DNA of 64,000 nt, taken from Archangium primigenium. GTDB lineage: Bacteria > Myxococcota > Myxococcia > Myxococcales > Myxococcaceae. Shown in pieces: positions 24,343 through 34,506 of the stretch (position 1 is its first letter; each line of letters starts with the position of its first letter). The notes beneath the pieces are model-generated. The model saw only the letters and a list, made by a program, of their open reading frames with translations. It did no database searches and was not told the DNA's origin. The stretch is from assembly GCF_016904885.1 (NCBI RefSeq), contig NZ_JADWYI010000001.1, positions 8,489,224 to 8,553,223 of the forward strand, given 5' to 3'. The position numbers and the translations under genes were made by a program.

Positions 24343-25259
24343 GGAATCAGCTCGAAGGCGCGCTGGAAGAAGAGCACCAGCGCCTTGCGCGACTCCAAGG
24401 CCGACTCCGGCGACGGGACGAGGTCCACCTCGCCGCCCTCGCCCCGGTGGGAGTAGGGGTCGGTGATGCGCGCGGCCGGCTGCAACCGGTCCCACCCGTG
24501 GGTGGCGCCCGGGTACACGGCCAGGGACACGTGCGCGTTGTCCGAGCGGCCCAGGCTGTCGATGAGCGTGCGGCAGGAGTCGGGCGCGTCATACGCGTCC
24601 GCGGTGCCCGCCTGGATGAACACCGGCGCGCCGGTGAGGTTCGAGAAGCCGTAGCCGGGCACGCGGTTGTACACCCAGCACACCGGGTAGAGCGGCGCGT
24701 GGGCCACGAACCGCTGGCCGGACTCGGCGCGGGCTTCGTTCTCGCGCGTGGCGGTCAGCATCGACATCACCCCGCCCCAGGAGAAGCCCATGATGCCGAT
24801 GCGCGAGGCGTCGATGGCCGGGTGGGCGGACAGGTACTTCAAGGCGCCGTAGGCATCCGGCAGCGTCTCGGAGACGGCCTGGGGCCGGCCCTCGGCGCCC
24901 CCGGTCAGGCCCCGGGCGGCCCACATGTCGATCTCCAGCGTGGCGATGCCCGCCTCGTGCAGCGCCCGGGCGTAGAAGGCGCCCCGGGTGTCCACACCGC
25001 CCGAGCCATGGGCGATCACCACCGCGGGCATCCGCCCCGACAGGCCCTGGGGCACGCTGAGCAGACCCGCCACCTGGAGGGGCGTGGGCGAGCCCACCGC
25101 GGGAAAGGAGACGAAGGCGCGAGAGGCCACGGGAGCCTCGATGGCGAGCTCGTCCAGGGGCGCGGCGGACACGGTCTCTCGCGGAGGCGCGGCGGCGGAA
25201 CAGGCGCTCAGCGCGGCGACGAGTGACACGCGGGTCAACCACGACGACATGGTGGGCAT
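24339..25259 (-). CDS. Dienelactone-hydrolase-type alpha/beta hydrolase, lipoprotein
   Basis: 306 residues. The start at 25259 has GGAG 7 nt upstream. The N-terminus is a lipoprotein signal (VSLVAALSAC). The alpha/beta hydrolase triad is visible: oxyanion region VIAHGSGG near residue 85, nucleophile elbow GFSWGGVMSML with Ser, Asp in IQAGTADAYDAPDSC, and His in YPGATHGWDRLQ. This pattern is that of dienelactone hydrolases (often a Cys nucleophile, here Ser). Substrate unknown; membrane-anchored esterase or peptidase activity at the periplasmic face is inferred. Confidence 0.85.
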   Translation of the reverse strand: MPTMSSWLTRVSLVAALSACSAAAPPRETVSAAPLDELAIEAPVASRAFVSFPAVGSPTPLQVAGLLSVPQGLSGRMPAVVIAHGSGGVDTRGAFYARALHEAGIATLEIDMWAARGLTGGAEGRPQAVSETLPDAYGALKYLSAHPAIDASRIGIMGFSWGGVMSMLTATRENEARAESGQRFVAHAPLYPVCWVYNRVPGYGFSNLTGAPVFIQAGTADAYDAPDSCRTLIDSLGRSDNAHVSLAVYPGATHGWDRLQPAARITDPYSHRGEGGEVDLVPSPESALESRKALVLFFQRAFELIP

Positions 25260-25376
25260 CTTCGTGCTCCAGGCTCCCAGGGGGGGCACATATGCGTCCG
25301 CCCCTCCCCCGAGACAACCCCCCCACCGGAGCGCGCCCCCGCCCCTGTCGACAACCGGGCGGAAGCGCCGCTTTTT

Positions 25377-26471
25377 TCAGCCCTTGGGGGCCACGAAGAT
25401 GCGGTTGGGGCCGGCGGCCTTGGACGCGCGCAGGGCCCGCTCGGCGGCGGAGACCAGGTCCTGCTCGGTGCGGGCCTGATCCGGGAAGACGGCCACGCCG
25501 GTGCTCACGGTGACCGCGCCCACCGCGGCGCCCGTGCCCTCGGGGAAGTCCAGCTCCTCCACCGCCTTGCGCAGACGCTCGGCGTAGTTGAGCGCCCGGT
25601 CCAGGTCGGCGTTGCAGAGCACCACGCCGAACACGTCCCAGTCGTAGCGGGCGGAGATCTCCGAGGAGTTGTCGCTGCGCGCGTGGGTGACGGGGTCCTC
25701 CATCAGGTCCGTCACCAGTTGGGCCACGCGGCGCAGGAGCTTGTCGCCCTCGGCATAGCCCCGGGTGAGGTTGAGGTGGCGAAAGCCGTCGATGTCCACC
25801 ATCAGGAGCACCAGCTTCTGCTCGCGGCGCCGCGCGCTCAGCAGGCCCGCGCTCAGGGCCTCCTGGAAGTAGCGGTGGTTGTAGAGCCCGGTGAGCCCGT
25901 CGCGGAACGCCAGGCGCTCGCTCTCGGGGATGAGGGGCTGGGAGCTGACGCGCGACTCGGCCGAGCGCGGCTCCACCGTCTTCACCCGCGTGCTCGACAG
26001 GGGCGAGCGCCCCGTGGCCGGCTTGAGCGCGGGCCGCAGGCCGAGCTGCTCCTTGAGCTCGAGCACCATCTTGTCGCGGATGGCCACCAGGGCGGCGTTG
26101 TGCACCGCCTGGCCCACGGTGTTCTTGAGCTCCTGCTCGGTGAAGGGCTTGGTGAGGAAATGGTTCACCCGCGCTTCGTTGATGGCCTTCTGGGCGTCCT
26201 CCAGCTTCTGGGATGCCGTCACCAGGATGCGCGCGGCATGGGGTTGGAGCTCGGAGACGCGCTTGAGGAGATCCACCCCCATGAGCCCGTCACCAAGGTT
26301 TTGATCCGATACGACCGCGTGCAGTTGTTCCCGCTGGAGGACTTCGAGCGCTTCCTCCGCGGACCTGGCGAGAAAGACGGTGAAGTCCTTGCTCAGGTAG
26401 TACTGCATCAGGGCCAGCATCGTCCGGTTGTCCTCGACCACTAGGACCTTCGCAGCAACAGGCTCACTCAC
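25377..26471 (-). CDS. Response regulator with degenerate GGDEF domain
   Basis: 364 residues from the GTG at 26471. REC domain 1-~125 with phosphoacceptor Asp in VVSDQNLGDG and Lys in FLTKPFT. A helical linker follows (~125-195), then a GGDEF-type fold starting at FRDGLTGLYNHRYFQEAL and LMVDIDGFRHLN. The signature GG(D/E)EF is replaced by D-W-D-V-F (RYDWDVFGVVL), so cyclic-di-GMP synthesis is unlikely. The downstream strand TVSTGVAVFP and the AERAL helix are intact, so the fold is kept. It may act as a phosphorylation-controlled scaffold or c-di-GMP receptor, as known for other degenerate GGDEF regulators. No kinase is adjacent. Confidence 0.87.
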   Translation of the reverse strand: MSEPVAAKVLVVEDNRTMLALMQYYLSKDFTVFLARSAEEALEVLQREQLHAVVSDQNLGDGLMGVDLLKRVSELQPHAARILVTASQKLEDAQKAINEARVNHFLTKPFTEQELKNTVGQAVHNAALVAIRDKMVLELKEQLGLRPALKPATGRSPLSSTRVKTVEPRSAESRVSSQPLIPESERLAFRDGLTGLYNHRYFQEALSAGLLSARRREQKLVLLMVDIDGFRHLNLTRGYAEGDKLLRRVAQLVTDLMEDPVTHARSDNSSEISARYDWDVFGVVLCNADLDRALNYAERLRKAVEELDFPEGTGAAVGAVTVSTGVAVFPDQARTEQDLVSAAERALRASKAAGPNRIFVAPKG

Positions 26472-26567
26472 CAGGGCACACCAACACGACGAGGGGCATG
26501 CAAGAGGCGCCGAGCGTCGCAAAGGTGGGGGCATGGTCGCAAGGGTCGAAGCGACCGGAGTGTCATT

Positions 26568-28055
26568 TCAATCTCCCGGCCACTCGTGGACCGGGCTGCC
26601 GGACGCCGAGAGCGCCACATAGCGCTCCAGCAGTGCGCCCAGGGCGTCGGGCCGGGGCATGTGACCTTCCAGGCGGGCCAACATCTTCCGCTGCCAGCGT
26701 GCTCCCGTGCACCGGGCCCGCACCCGGGCCTGGATGAGACCGAGCAGGGCCTCCACCTCGGTGGGGTCCACGCCCGCGCCCACCAAGCCCTCGCGCGCGA
26801 TGGGCAGCAGGCGCTCCACCAGGACGGGCGCGGAGACGGGCCGGGGCATCGACAAGGGGCGCTCGGGCCACAGCAGGGTCGCGTCCATGCCCTGGCGCGC
26901 GGCGCGCAGGAAGTTCTGCTGGGCGTAGGCGAAGGGCATCGCGGGCAGCCAGGCGTCGACCTGGCGACCCAGACCCAGGGTGAGGCCCAACAACAACGCG
27001 CCGTTGGCCAGCATGTCCTCCACCGTGGGACCGGCGGGCAGGGCCCGCATCTCGATGCGCACGTGGCCGCCGTCACCGGGATCGTACACGGCGCGGTTCC
27101 AGCTCCACACTGTCCCCTGGTGCAGTCGCAGCTCGTCCAGGCGGGGCACCGCGCCCCGGGCCAGGGCCTCGCGAGGGGACTCCTCCCCCATCACGGGCAG
27201 GAGCGGCGGATAGAGCGCCACCGACTCGGCGAACAGCTCCCAGGGGCCCTCGCGCACCCAGCCGTGCCCGAAGGACACCCGGCCCGGCCGGGGCGCCTCG
27301 GCGGACACCTCGCCCCGGTCGTCCACCGCCTGGCGGAAGAGCGCCACCCGCGTCTCGTCCCACAGCCGCCGCCCGAGCAGGAAGGGCGAGTTGCCGCTGA
27401 TGGCCAGCACCGGCGCCGTGGCGAGCTGGCACGCGTTGTACAGCCGCGCGAAGTCCGCCGGGTTGGTGCGCAGGTGGAACTGCACCGAGGTGTTGGCCCC
27501 CTCCAGCGTGACCTCGTCCCACTCCCGCGAGAACTGGTCCTCCCCCTGGATGACGACCCGCACGGGCTCGGCGCCCCGGTTGCGGCGCAGGGAGGTGGCC
27601 ATGGCCCGGTAGCGCGCCATGGGGGTGAGGGAGCTGGGGCCCAGGTCCCCGTCGCGCAGCGTGGGGAGGATGCCCGTCACCACCACGCGTCCGCCCACCG
27701 TGGCCGCCGCGCGCCGCACCTCCGCGAGCGCGCTCTCGAACTCCGCGCGCATGGCCGAGAAGGGGCGCCCCGCGAGCGGGCCGGGCAGCATGTTGCATTC
27801 CAGGTTGAAGCGGCCGATCTCCACCGTCACCCGGGGGTCCTCCGTCCGGCCGAGCACCTCCTTGTTGAGCGGCAGGGGCCGGCCGTGCGTGTCCACCAGG
27901 AACAGCTCCAGCTCGGCGCCCAGCGAGTGCTCGCCCACGCCGAAGCCGGGCCGCGCCAGCACCTCGCGCAGCACGCCGAGGCTCTCCTCGAGCCGCTGGC
28001 TGAACCGGCCGTACTCCTCGTCCGTGAAGGTCTCCGACTGGATTTGCAGGCCCAT
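26568..28055 (-). CDS. GCS2-family glutamate-cysteine ligase-like enzyme
   Basis: 495 residues. The ATG has GAGGAGG ~8 nt upstream. Carboxylate-amine ligase features: LGAELELFLVDTHGRPLP near residue 45, the metal- and substrate-binding ITVEIGRFNLECN-like strand (VTVEIGRFNLECNMLPGP), VIQGEDQFS, SVQFHLRTNPADF, and HVRIEMRALPAGPT, which matches the E-x-R-x-x-D/P motif near the C-terminus. Members join glutamate to cysteine or a related amine with ATP. It is the second gene of a two-gene unit: the upstream FAD enzyme ends 12 bp before it. Glutathione, ergothioneine-type or peptide ligase roles cannot be separated from sequence alone. Confidence 0.82.
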   Translation of the reverse strand: MGLQIQSETFTDEEYGRFSQRLEESLGVLREVLARPGFGVGEHSLGAELELFLVDTHGRPLPLNKEVLGRTEDPRVTVEIGRFNLECNMLPGPLAGRPFSAMRAEFESALAEVRRAAATVGGRVVVTGILPTLRDGDLGPSSLTPMARYRAMATSLRRNRGAEPVRVVIQGEDQFSREWDEVTLEGANTSVQFHLRTNPADFARLYNACQLATAPVLAISGNSPFLLGRRLWDETRVALFRQAVDDRGEVSAEAPRPGRVSFGHGWVREGPWELFAESVALYPPLLPVMGEESPREALARGAVPRLDELRLHQGTVWSWNRAVYDPGDGGHVRIEMRALPAGPTVEDMLANGALLLGLTLGLGRQVDAWLPAMPFAYAQQNFLRAARQGMDATLLWPERPLSMPRPVSAPVLVERLLPIAREGLVGAGVDPTEVEALLGLIQARVRARCTGARWQRKMLARLEGHMPRPDALGALLERYVALSASGSPVHEWPGD

Positions 28056-28067
28056 GGCGCTACCTCC

Positions 28068-29480
28068 TCAGGACAGCGGGAGCGAGAGGCGAGAGGGGGA
28101 CAGTCCCGGCTGGGACGCGAAGGCGCGCAGCAGTCGCGAGGACAGGGCGGTCGCCTGGGCGCGGATCTCCGGCACCGCGGTGCTCTCCCACAGCTCGCCC
28201 CGGCGCAGCGGTCCGAGCGTGAAGAGCCCCTCGGCCACCCGGCCCCGGGCGTCGAGCAGCGCGCCCTCCCCGTCCGTGGCCAGGCCCAGGCCCAGGGAAT
28301 CCAACCGGCCCAGCCCCGAGTCGAGCAGCGCGCGCAGCAGAGGATGACCCCGGCCGAGGGACGCATCCGGACCGGTACAATTGATGACGTGCCGCACGCG
28401 CAGGGACTCCTCGCGCCCGAGCCCGCGAGGGCTCAACCGCGCCTCCACCCACTGCTCGTCCACCATCCGGAAGCCCCGCACCCGCGCCGCCTGCGGGCGC
28501 AGCACGCCCGCGCTGCGCAGCTGGCGCACGGTCTCGTTGACGCTCGGGGCCATGCGGTGGCGGTGCACGTCCCAGAAGGTGCGCAGGTGGCACAGGAAGC
28601 GGCGGCGCTCGGAGGGCGCCAGGTCCCCCCAGAGCGAGGCCGTCACGGGCCGCAGCGCGTCCACGACCCCTCGCCAATCCTCGGGTGCCCGGGCCGCTTC
28701 TCGCCGCAGCGTGCCGAGCAGCGAGCGGACATGCCGGGGCGCGGGGAACGTCGGCGGCGGCGCGGCGGGCCCATGGCGGTGCACGTGGGGCAGCAGGCCA
28801 TGCCGCGACACGGCGTGGATGCGGCCCTCGTGGTGGCGCTCGGCGAGCGACAGCACCGTGTCCACCATGGTCAGGCCCGTGCCGATGAGCAGCACCGGAT
28901 CGTGCGGCGCGATGCCGTCCAGGGCGCCCGGAGCCCAGGGCGAGCGGACATACCGGGGGCTGGCGAACAGCCCGAGATCCTCCACCGGCAGGTCCGCGGG
29001 CTGGGCATTGCCCACCGCCAGCACCACCCGCTGGGCTTCCAGCCGGGAGCCGTCGAGCAGCTCCACCTGGTAGCCCCCGCCGTCCGCCCGGGACAAGGAG
29101 ACGGCCTCGCCCTTGAGGGGCATGAAGCTCACCTGGGGGGCGGCGTGCCGGCGCGCCGTGCGCAACACCGACTCCAGGTATTGGCCGTAGCGCCGGCGCT
29201 GGACGAAGTCACACGGGGCCGTGTCCGGCGCCACGCGGCGCATCCAGCGCAGGAAGTGCTCGGGGTCGTCCGCGAAGGCGCTCATCTTCGCCACGGGAAC
29301 GTTGAGGAGGTGACTCGCGCTCGGCGTGGAGTAGGCCAGTCCCGGGCCAATGTTTCCGGAGCGCTCCAGGAGCGCCACCCGGAGCGGACCCGAGGCATGA
29401 CGCAACAGCTGCACCGCCAGCAGTGTCCCACTCGCACCGCCACCCACCACCAGGACATCCCACCGCCGCTCGGAGCTCAC
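28068..29480 (-). CDS. FAD/NAD(P)-binding oxidoreductase (NAD_binding_9-like)
   Basis: 470 residues, GTG start. FAD-binding Rossmann motif VLVVGGGASGTLLAVQLL near residue 10, then LLERSGNIGPGLAYSTPSASHLLNVPV, typical of the YdhS-like FAD-NAD(P) binding group. A second nucleotide-binding motif (PVLLIGTGLTMVDTVLSL) lies at ~200. VINCTGPDASLG near 385 is the usual ATG-like FAD closing motif. Soluble, no signal. It likely oxidises or reduces a small molecule, and the tight coupling to a glutamate-cysteine-ligase-like gene suggests a thiol or amino acid derivative. The substrate is not known. Confidence 0.8.
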   Translation of the reverse strand: MSSERRWDVLVVGGGASGTLLAVQLLRHASGPLRVALLERSGNIGPGLAYSTPSASHLLNVPVAKMSAFADDPEHFLRWMRRVAPDTAPCDFVQRRRYGQYLESVLRTARRHAAPQVSFMPLKGEAVSLSRADGGGYQVELLDGSRLEAQRVVLAVGNAQPADLPVEDLGLFASPRYVRSPWAPGALDGIAPHDPVLLIGTGLTMVDTVLSLAERHHEGRIHAVSRHGLLPHVHRHGPAAPPPTFPAPRHVRSLLGTLRREAARAPEDWRGVVDALRPVTASLWGDLAPSERRRFLCHLRTFWDVHRHRMAPSVNETVRQLRSAGVLRPQAARVRGFRMVDEQWVEARLSPRGLGREESLRVRHVINCTGPDASLGRGHPLLRALLDSGLGRLDSLGLGLATDGEGALLDARGRVAEGLFTLGPLRRGELWESTAVPEIRAQATALSSRLLRAFASQPGLSPSRLSLPLS

Positions 29481-29486
29481 CCCGGG

Positions 29487-29492
29487 AGTCTA
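29487..29492 (-). promoter_or_regulatory. TAGACT -10-like element before the FAD oxidoreductase
   Basis: On the minus strand TAGACT ends 6 nt before the GTG start at 29480, a spacing that fits a leaderless mRNA. Confidence 0.42.
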
Positions 29493-29673
29493 AGTCCGGG
29501 GGTCCGGGTCGACATCCCCCCGGTCCGCCTCTACCCCAGCCGACCAGCCGTGCACCGGTCTGGACTCCTCCAAGGGCAAGCCCCCCGCGCGGCCCGTCCC
29601 CCCCCCGAGGGGTCCGTCCCTCCCCGGGGCCCGGAGCGCATGGCGGCGCCGGGTGTGTTATCGCTCGGGGACG

Positions 29674-30774
<1,101 letters not shown>

Positions 30775-30803
30775 CGGAGGCTCGCCCCCGTCCCGGGACG
30801 CCC

Positions 30804-32006
30804 ATGGCGAGCGCCTTGACTCCCCACATCGTCATCGTCGGCGCGGGCCCCGCGGGCTCCTCGGCCGCGATCCTGCTCGCGCAGCGGGGCGCGCGCGTCA
30901 CCCTGCTCGAGCGCGCCCGCTTCCCCCGGGACAAGACGTGTGGGGATGGCTGCACGCCCCGGGCCCTGTGGATGCTGGAGCGGCTGGGGCTCGGCGCCCT
31001 GCCCGACGAGGTGGGCGCGCCGGTGGACTCGGTGCGCGCCGTGTCCCCCGGCGGCCTCACGTGGAACGCCGTCATCCCCGAGCGGCTCTTTGGCGGGCGC
31101 GCCAGCGTGGTGCCCCGGGAGGTGCTCGACGAGCGGCTGGTGCGGCGCGCGGTGCAGGTGGGCGCCACGCTGCGCGAGGGCGTGCGGGTGGTGGGCCTGG
31201 AGCGCGCGCGCGACGCGCTGCGCGTACACTGTCAGACCGGCGAGCCACTCGACGCCGACGTGGTGCTCGGGTGTGACGGCTCGCCCTCGGTGGTGCGCGG
31301 CGCGCTCGGCGCCCCGGCGTTCCCCGAGCACGAGGGCGCCTTCGCCGTGCGCGCCTATTATGAGGACGTGCGGCTGACCCACCCGCGCAGCATGGGCTTC
31401 TTCTGGGAGGAGGCCCTGCTGCCCGCGTACGGGTGGATCTTCCCGCTGCCCGGAGGCCGCGCCAACGTGGGGCTCGGCATGCGCGCCGACCAGCTCGCCG
31501 CGTCCGGCGCGCGGCTGCCCGAGCTGCTCGAGCGCTTCTGCGCCAGCCCCCACGTGGCCCGGGAGCTCACGGGCGCCCGGCGCGTGGGCCGGGTCAAGGG
31601 CCACCACCTGCCCTACGGCTCCTCGGCCCACCAGACCACCTTCGATCGCGCGCTGCTGCTCGGCGACGCGGCCGGCTTCGTCAATCCGCTCACGGGCGAG
31701 GGCATCGAGTTCGCCCTGGAGTCGGGCGCCTTCGCCGCCGAGACGCTCGTGGAGGCCTTCTCCACGGGAGACCTGTCGGCGCGGGGACTGCACGGCTACG
31801 CGCGGCGCTGGCGCCCGCGCTTTCGCACCGCGTTCCGGCTCAATCGTCGGTTGATGTGGGCCTTCGAGCGGCCGCGCATGCTCGACCGCGTCTTCCGCAT
31901 CGCCAACCAGGAGACCTGGGCCGGGGACGAGCTCATCGACGTGCTCAGTGGCGAGGCGACGCGGCTGTCCTGGCGTTTCCTCGCGGCGGTGACCTTCCGC
32001 AGCTGA
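30804..32006 (+). CDS. Geranylgeranyl-reductase-family FAD-dependent oxidoreductase
   Basis: 400 residues. FAD motif IVIVGAGPAGSSAAILLAQRGARVTLLER at the N-terminus, then FPRDKTCGDGCTPRAL, the CGDG signature of the geranylgeranyl reductase/ChlP group. The second FAD motif is LLLGDAAGFVNPLTGEGIEFALESG. The family reduces isoprenoid double bonds in lipids, quinones or chlorophyll precursors; some members act on polyketides. A role in menaquinone or isoprenoid lipid saturation is inferred. It lies 29 bp after rlmN on the same strand and may be cotranscribed, though the functions are unrelated. Confidence 0.85.
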   Translation: MASALTPHIVIVGAGPAGSSAAILLAQRGARVTLLERARFPRDKTCGDGCTPRALWMLERLGLGALPDEVGAPVDSVRAVSPGGLTWNAVIPERLFGGRASVVPREVLDERLVRRAVQVGATLREGVRVVGLERARDALRVHCQTGEPLDADVVLGCDGSPSVVRGALGAPAFPEHEGAFAVRAYYEDVRLTHPRSMGFFWEEALLPAYGWIFPLPGGRANVGLGMRADQLAASGARLPELLERFCASPHVARELTGARRVGRVKGHHLPYGSSAHQTTFDRALLLGDAAGFVNPLTGEGIEFALESGAFAAETLVEAFSTGDLSARGLHGYARRWRPRFRTAFRLNRRLMWAFERPRMLDRVFRIANQETWAGDELIDVLSGEATRLSWRFLAAVTFRS

Positions 32007-32211
32007 GCGGGGCGGCGCCTCGCGCCCGAGGACGAGACGAGTGTTCACCGGCGGCGCCCGGGCCGCCTCCGCGCGGTGCGTCACCGGCGTGCACTGACGC
32101 GTGGATGACGTCTGAACGGGAAGCGTCCGCCCCAGCCCGCTGTCCCCTTGCATGCCCTCGGAGCGTGGGCACATTCTCCCTCGCGGACGGCCATTACAGA
32201 GAGGCGGGGGA

Positions 32212-32595
32212 ATGCTTTCCATTCATGAGCATACGAATCTGCAAGAGGCCAGCGACGAACTGTTGGAGTTCGTCCTGGAGCCCTCCAACTGGATGACGGC
32301 CACCGCCACGGGGCAGGCACCCGCGTCGGTGCCCGCTCAGGACGTGCAGAACCAGCGCCGCGTGGGAGCGCTGCGCGTGTACGCGGTGGTGGAGGTCGCG
32401 CCCTCGCTGGAAGTCTTCCTGCGCGTGGCCTTCCGCGCGCCGGGCCTCACGCCGGTGAAGGCGGCGGACCACCTGGAGACGTTCCTCAAGCAGCGCCTGC
32501 CGCTCACGCCCAACAGCGAGTGGCAGGTGGAAGTGGACGAGCGGCGGTGGATCCACTTCGTGCGCCGCTACGCCTCTGCGCGCCTTCAGGCGTGA
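32212..32595 (+). CDS. Conserved-looking small soluble protein of unknown function
   Basis: 127 residues. The ATG follows GAGGCGGGGG. No signal peptide or transmembrane segment. The sequence alternates helices (ASDELLEFVLE, PVKAADHLETFLKQR) with strands (VGALRVYAVVEVAPSLEVFLRVAFRA, EWQVEVDERRWIHFVRRY), which suggests a compact alpha/beta domain. No motif is recognised. TTGCAT and CATTCT, 18 nt apart at about 32149-32178, could be its promoter. Its stop overlaps the convergent phosphoesterase gene by 10 nt. Confidence 0.65.
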   Translation: MLSIHEHTNLQEASDELLEFVLEPSNWMTATATGQAPASVPAQDVQNQRRVGALRVYAVVEVAPSLEVFLRVAFRAPGLTPVKAADHLETFLKQRLPLTPNSEWQVEVDERRWIHFVRRYASARLQA

Positions 32596-33470
32596 AGCCC
32601 CGCGGGCGCATCCGCCTCCCCCTCACCGGGGAGGGCCATGCGCCCGCCCGTCACCTGGCCGCCCTCCACCTCGATGAGCCAGTACCCCTCGCGGCCCGCC
32701 TGCGTGGAGGAGCCCGCGCCGAACACGTGGGGGCGCTCCGCGGTGGCCGGATGGTGGTAGCGCCGGTGGATGTGGCCATGCAGCACCGCGAAGCGCGGCC
32801 CCGGCAGCAGGGACAACAGCGCTTGGGCATCCTTCAAGCCATGGAAGCGGTGATCCGCGCGGCCCCGTGCGGTGAAGGGCGCGTGGTGCACGCCCACCAG
32901 GACGGCCCGGCCCGCGAGCCGTGGGTCCTCCACGATTCCCGCCAGTCCCTCCAATTGCGCCGCGCCGATGTGGCCATAGGCGAGCCCAGGCACGGGCGGC
33001 ACCCGCGCCGAGGACAGGCCCACCACTGCGGCCTCGTCGCCCACCAGGCGCACGAAGGGAAAGGCGCCCTCGCGCTGGTACTCGGGCAGGTCGCTCTCCA
33101 TCAACGCGCCGAAGTGCCGGGCGAAGCGCCCCGTGCGGTGGCTGCCCGGAGTGAAGACGTCGTGGTTGCCGGGAATGACCGTGCACCGGCGCGGCATGTC
33201 CGCCAGGGGCCCGAGCGACTGGCGCGCGAGCACGAACTCGGGCTCCAGCGCGTACTGGGTGAGGTCTCCGGTGACGATGAGGTGATCCACGCCGGGCCGC
33301 AGCGAGTCGCGCGCGATGGCGGCGAACGTCCCGGGGGCGTGCGCGAAGGCCTTTCGCCGCCCCCCCCACTGCTCGAACATGGCGAGCCACCGCCGCCAGC
33401 CCAGGGGCCCGAGCGGCAGCGCCGCGTAGTCCGCCGTCATGTGGACATCCGAGCAGTGCAGGAAGCGCAT
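32586..33470 (-). CDS. Calcineurin-like metallophosphoesterase
   Basis: 294 residues. The start at 33470 has a strong GAGGAGGAGA. Dinuclear metal motifs: LHCSDVHMT, VTGDLTQY, IPGNHDVF, VGVHHAPF, and LHGHIHRRYHH. The order is that of the class III cyclic nucleotide phosphodiesterase/3',5'-cAMP phosphodiesterase-like group, but the substrate is not fixed by these motifs. No signal peptide is present, so it is cytoplasmic. It is transcribed away from gluQ with 69 bp between starts. Confidence 0.85.
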   Translation of the reverse strand: MRFLHCSDVHMTADYAALPLGPLGWRRWLAMFEQWGGRRKAFAHAPGTFAAIARDSLRPGVDHLIVTGDLTQYALEPEFVLARQSLGPLADMPRRCTVIPGNHDVFTPGSHRTGRFARHFGALMESDLPEYQREGAFPFVRLVGDEAAVVGLSSARVPPVPGLAYGHIGAAQLEGLAGIVEDPRLAGRAVLVGVHHAPFTARGRADHRFHGLKDAQALLSLLPGPRFAVLHGHIHRRYHHPATAERPHVFGAGSSTQAGREGYWLIEVEGGQVTGGRMALPGEGEADAPAGLHA

Positions 33471-33518
33471 CCGTCTCCTCCTCGCGAAAACTGCGCACGC
33501 CGCGCGCGGGGGCCAAGC

Positions 33519-33524
33519 TAGGCT
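33519..33524 (+). promoter_or_regulatory. TAGGCT -10-like element before gluQ
   Basis: TAGGCT ends 15 nt before the gluQ ATG; the intervening bases contain no ribosome binding site. Confidence 0.33.
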
Positions 33525-33539
33525 GCCCGGCTCGACCCC

Positions 33540-34499
33540 ATGAGCTTTCGCGGACGCTTCGCGCCCAGCCCCACCGGCCGCATCCACCTCGGCAATGCCC
33601 GCAGTGCCCTGCTGGGCTGGCTGCAGGCCCGCGCGGCCGGGGGCCGCTTCCTCTTGCGCATCGAGGACCTGGACCGCGCACGCTGCAGGCCCGCCTTCCT
33701 GGAGGACCTGTACCGGGACCTGACGTGGCTGGGGCTGGACTGGGACGAGCCCCCGCTCGTGCAGAGCGAGCGCGGAGACCTCTACCGCGACGCCCTGGAG
33801 CGGCTGGAGCGCCTGGGCCGCGTCTACCCCTGCTTCTGCACACGCGCGGAGATCGCCCGGGCGGCGAGCGCGCCCCACGGCCTGGGCGACGAGGGCCCCC
33901 GCTATCCCGGCACCTGCGCCCTGCTGCCCCGGGAGGTCCGCGAGGAGCGCGCGCGCACCCGGCCCCCGGCGATGCGCTTCCAGCCCCTGCCGGGCGCGTG
34001 GTGCTTCGAGGACGGGCTGCACGGCCCGGTGTGCCAGGACGTGGCCACGCTGGTGGGGGACTTCGTCGTGCGCCGCAATGACGGCGTGGCCAGCTACCAA
34101 CTCGCGGTGGTGGTGGACGACGTGGCCAGCGGCATCACCGACGTGCTCCGGGGCGATGATCTGCTCGGCTCCACCCCCCGGCAACTCCAGCTGTACCAGG
34201 CGCTGGGCGCCCCACCGCCCCGCTTCTGGCACGTGCCCCTGGTGCTGGGCGAGGACGGCAAGCGGCTGGCCAAGCGCGAGGGCGCCTTCGCGGTGGCCGA
34301 GCTGCGCGAGCGGGGCCTTCCCGTCGAGCGCGTGCTGGGAGTGCTCGCCGCCTGGAGCGGGCTCGGGGATGGAAGCCCGGTGACGCTCGCCGAGCTCGTC
34401 CGCCGCTTCGAGCCGGGTGCCCTGCCTCGCGCGCCCGTGGTGGCCCGGGAAGCCCTGCTGCGAGAAGCCTTGGGATGGGAGCCCGCACCGAGGGGTTGA
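33540..34499 (+). CDS. gluQ: Glutamyl-Q tRNA(Asp) synthetase
   Basis: 319 residues, about the size of GluQRS and lacking the anticodon-binding half of GluRS. Class I signature FAPSPTGRIHLGNARSALLGW (HIGH variant IHLG), catalytic LRIEDLDRAR, a zinc site from CFC...Y..C (residues ~98-125), and a KMSKS-like KRLAKREG. The enzyme attaches glutamate to queuosine in the anticodon of tRNA(Asp). It is an RNA-modification gene, as are rlmN and miaE nearby, but the three are not one operon. Confidence 0.92.
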   Translation: MSFRGRFAPSPTGRIHLGNARSALLGWLQARAAGGRFLLRIEDLDRARCRPAFLEDLYRDLTWLGLDWDEPPLVQSERGDLYRDALERLERLGRVYPCFCTRAEIARAASAPHGLGDEGPRYPGTCALLPREVREERARTRPPAMRFQPLPGAWCFEDGLHGPVCQDVATLVGDFVVRRNDGVASYQLAVVVDDVASGITDVLRGDDLLGSTPRQLQLYQALGAPPPRFWHVPLVLGEDGKRLAKREGAFAVAELRERGLPVERVLGVLAAWSGLGDGSPVTLAELVRRFEPGALPRAPVVAREALLREALGWEPAPRG

Positions 34500-34506
34500 G
34501 GTGGGT

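Noticed and set aside
25357-25377. GC stem followed by six T as a plus-strand terminator
   Set aside because: Both flanking genes are on the minus strand, so no plus-strand transcript would end here; the stem is only 4-5 bp and the T-run overlaps a minus-strand stop codon.
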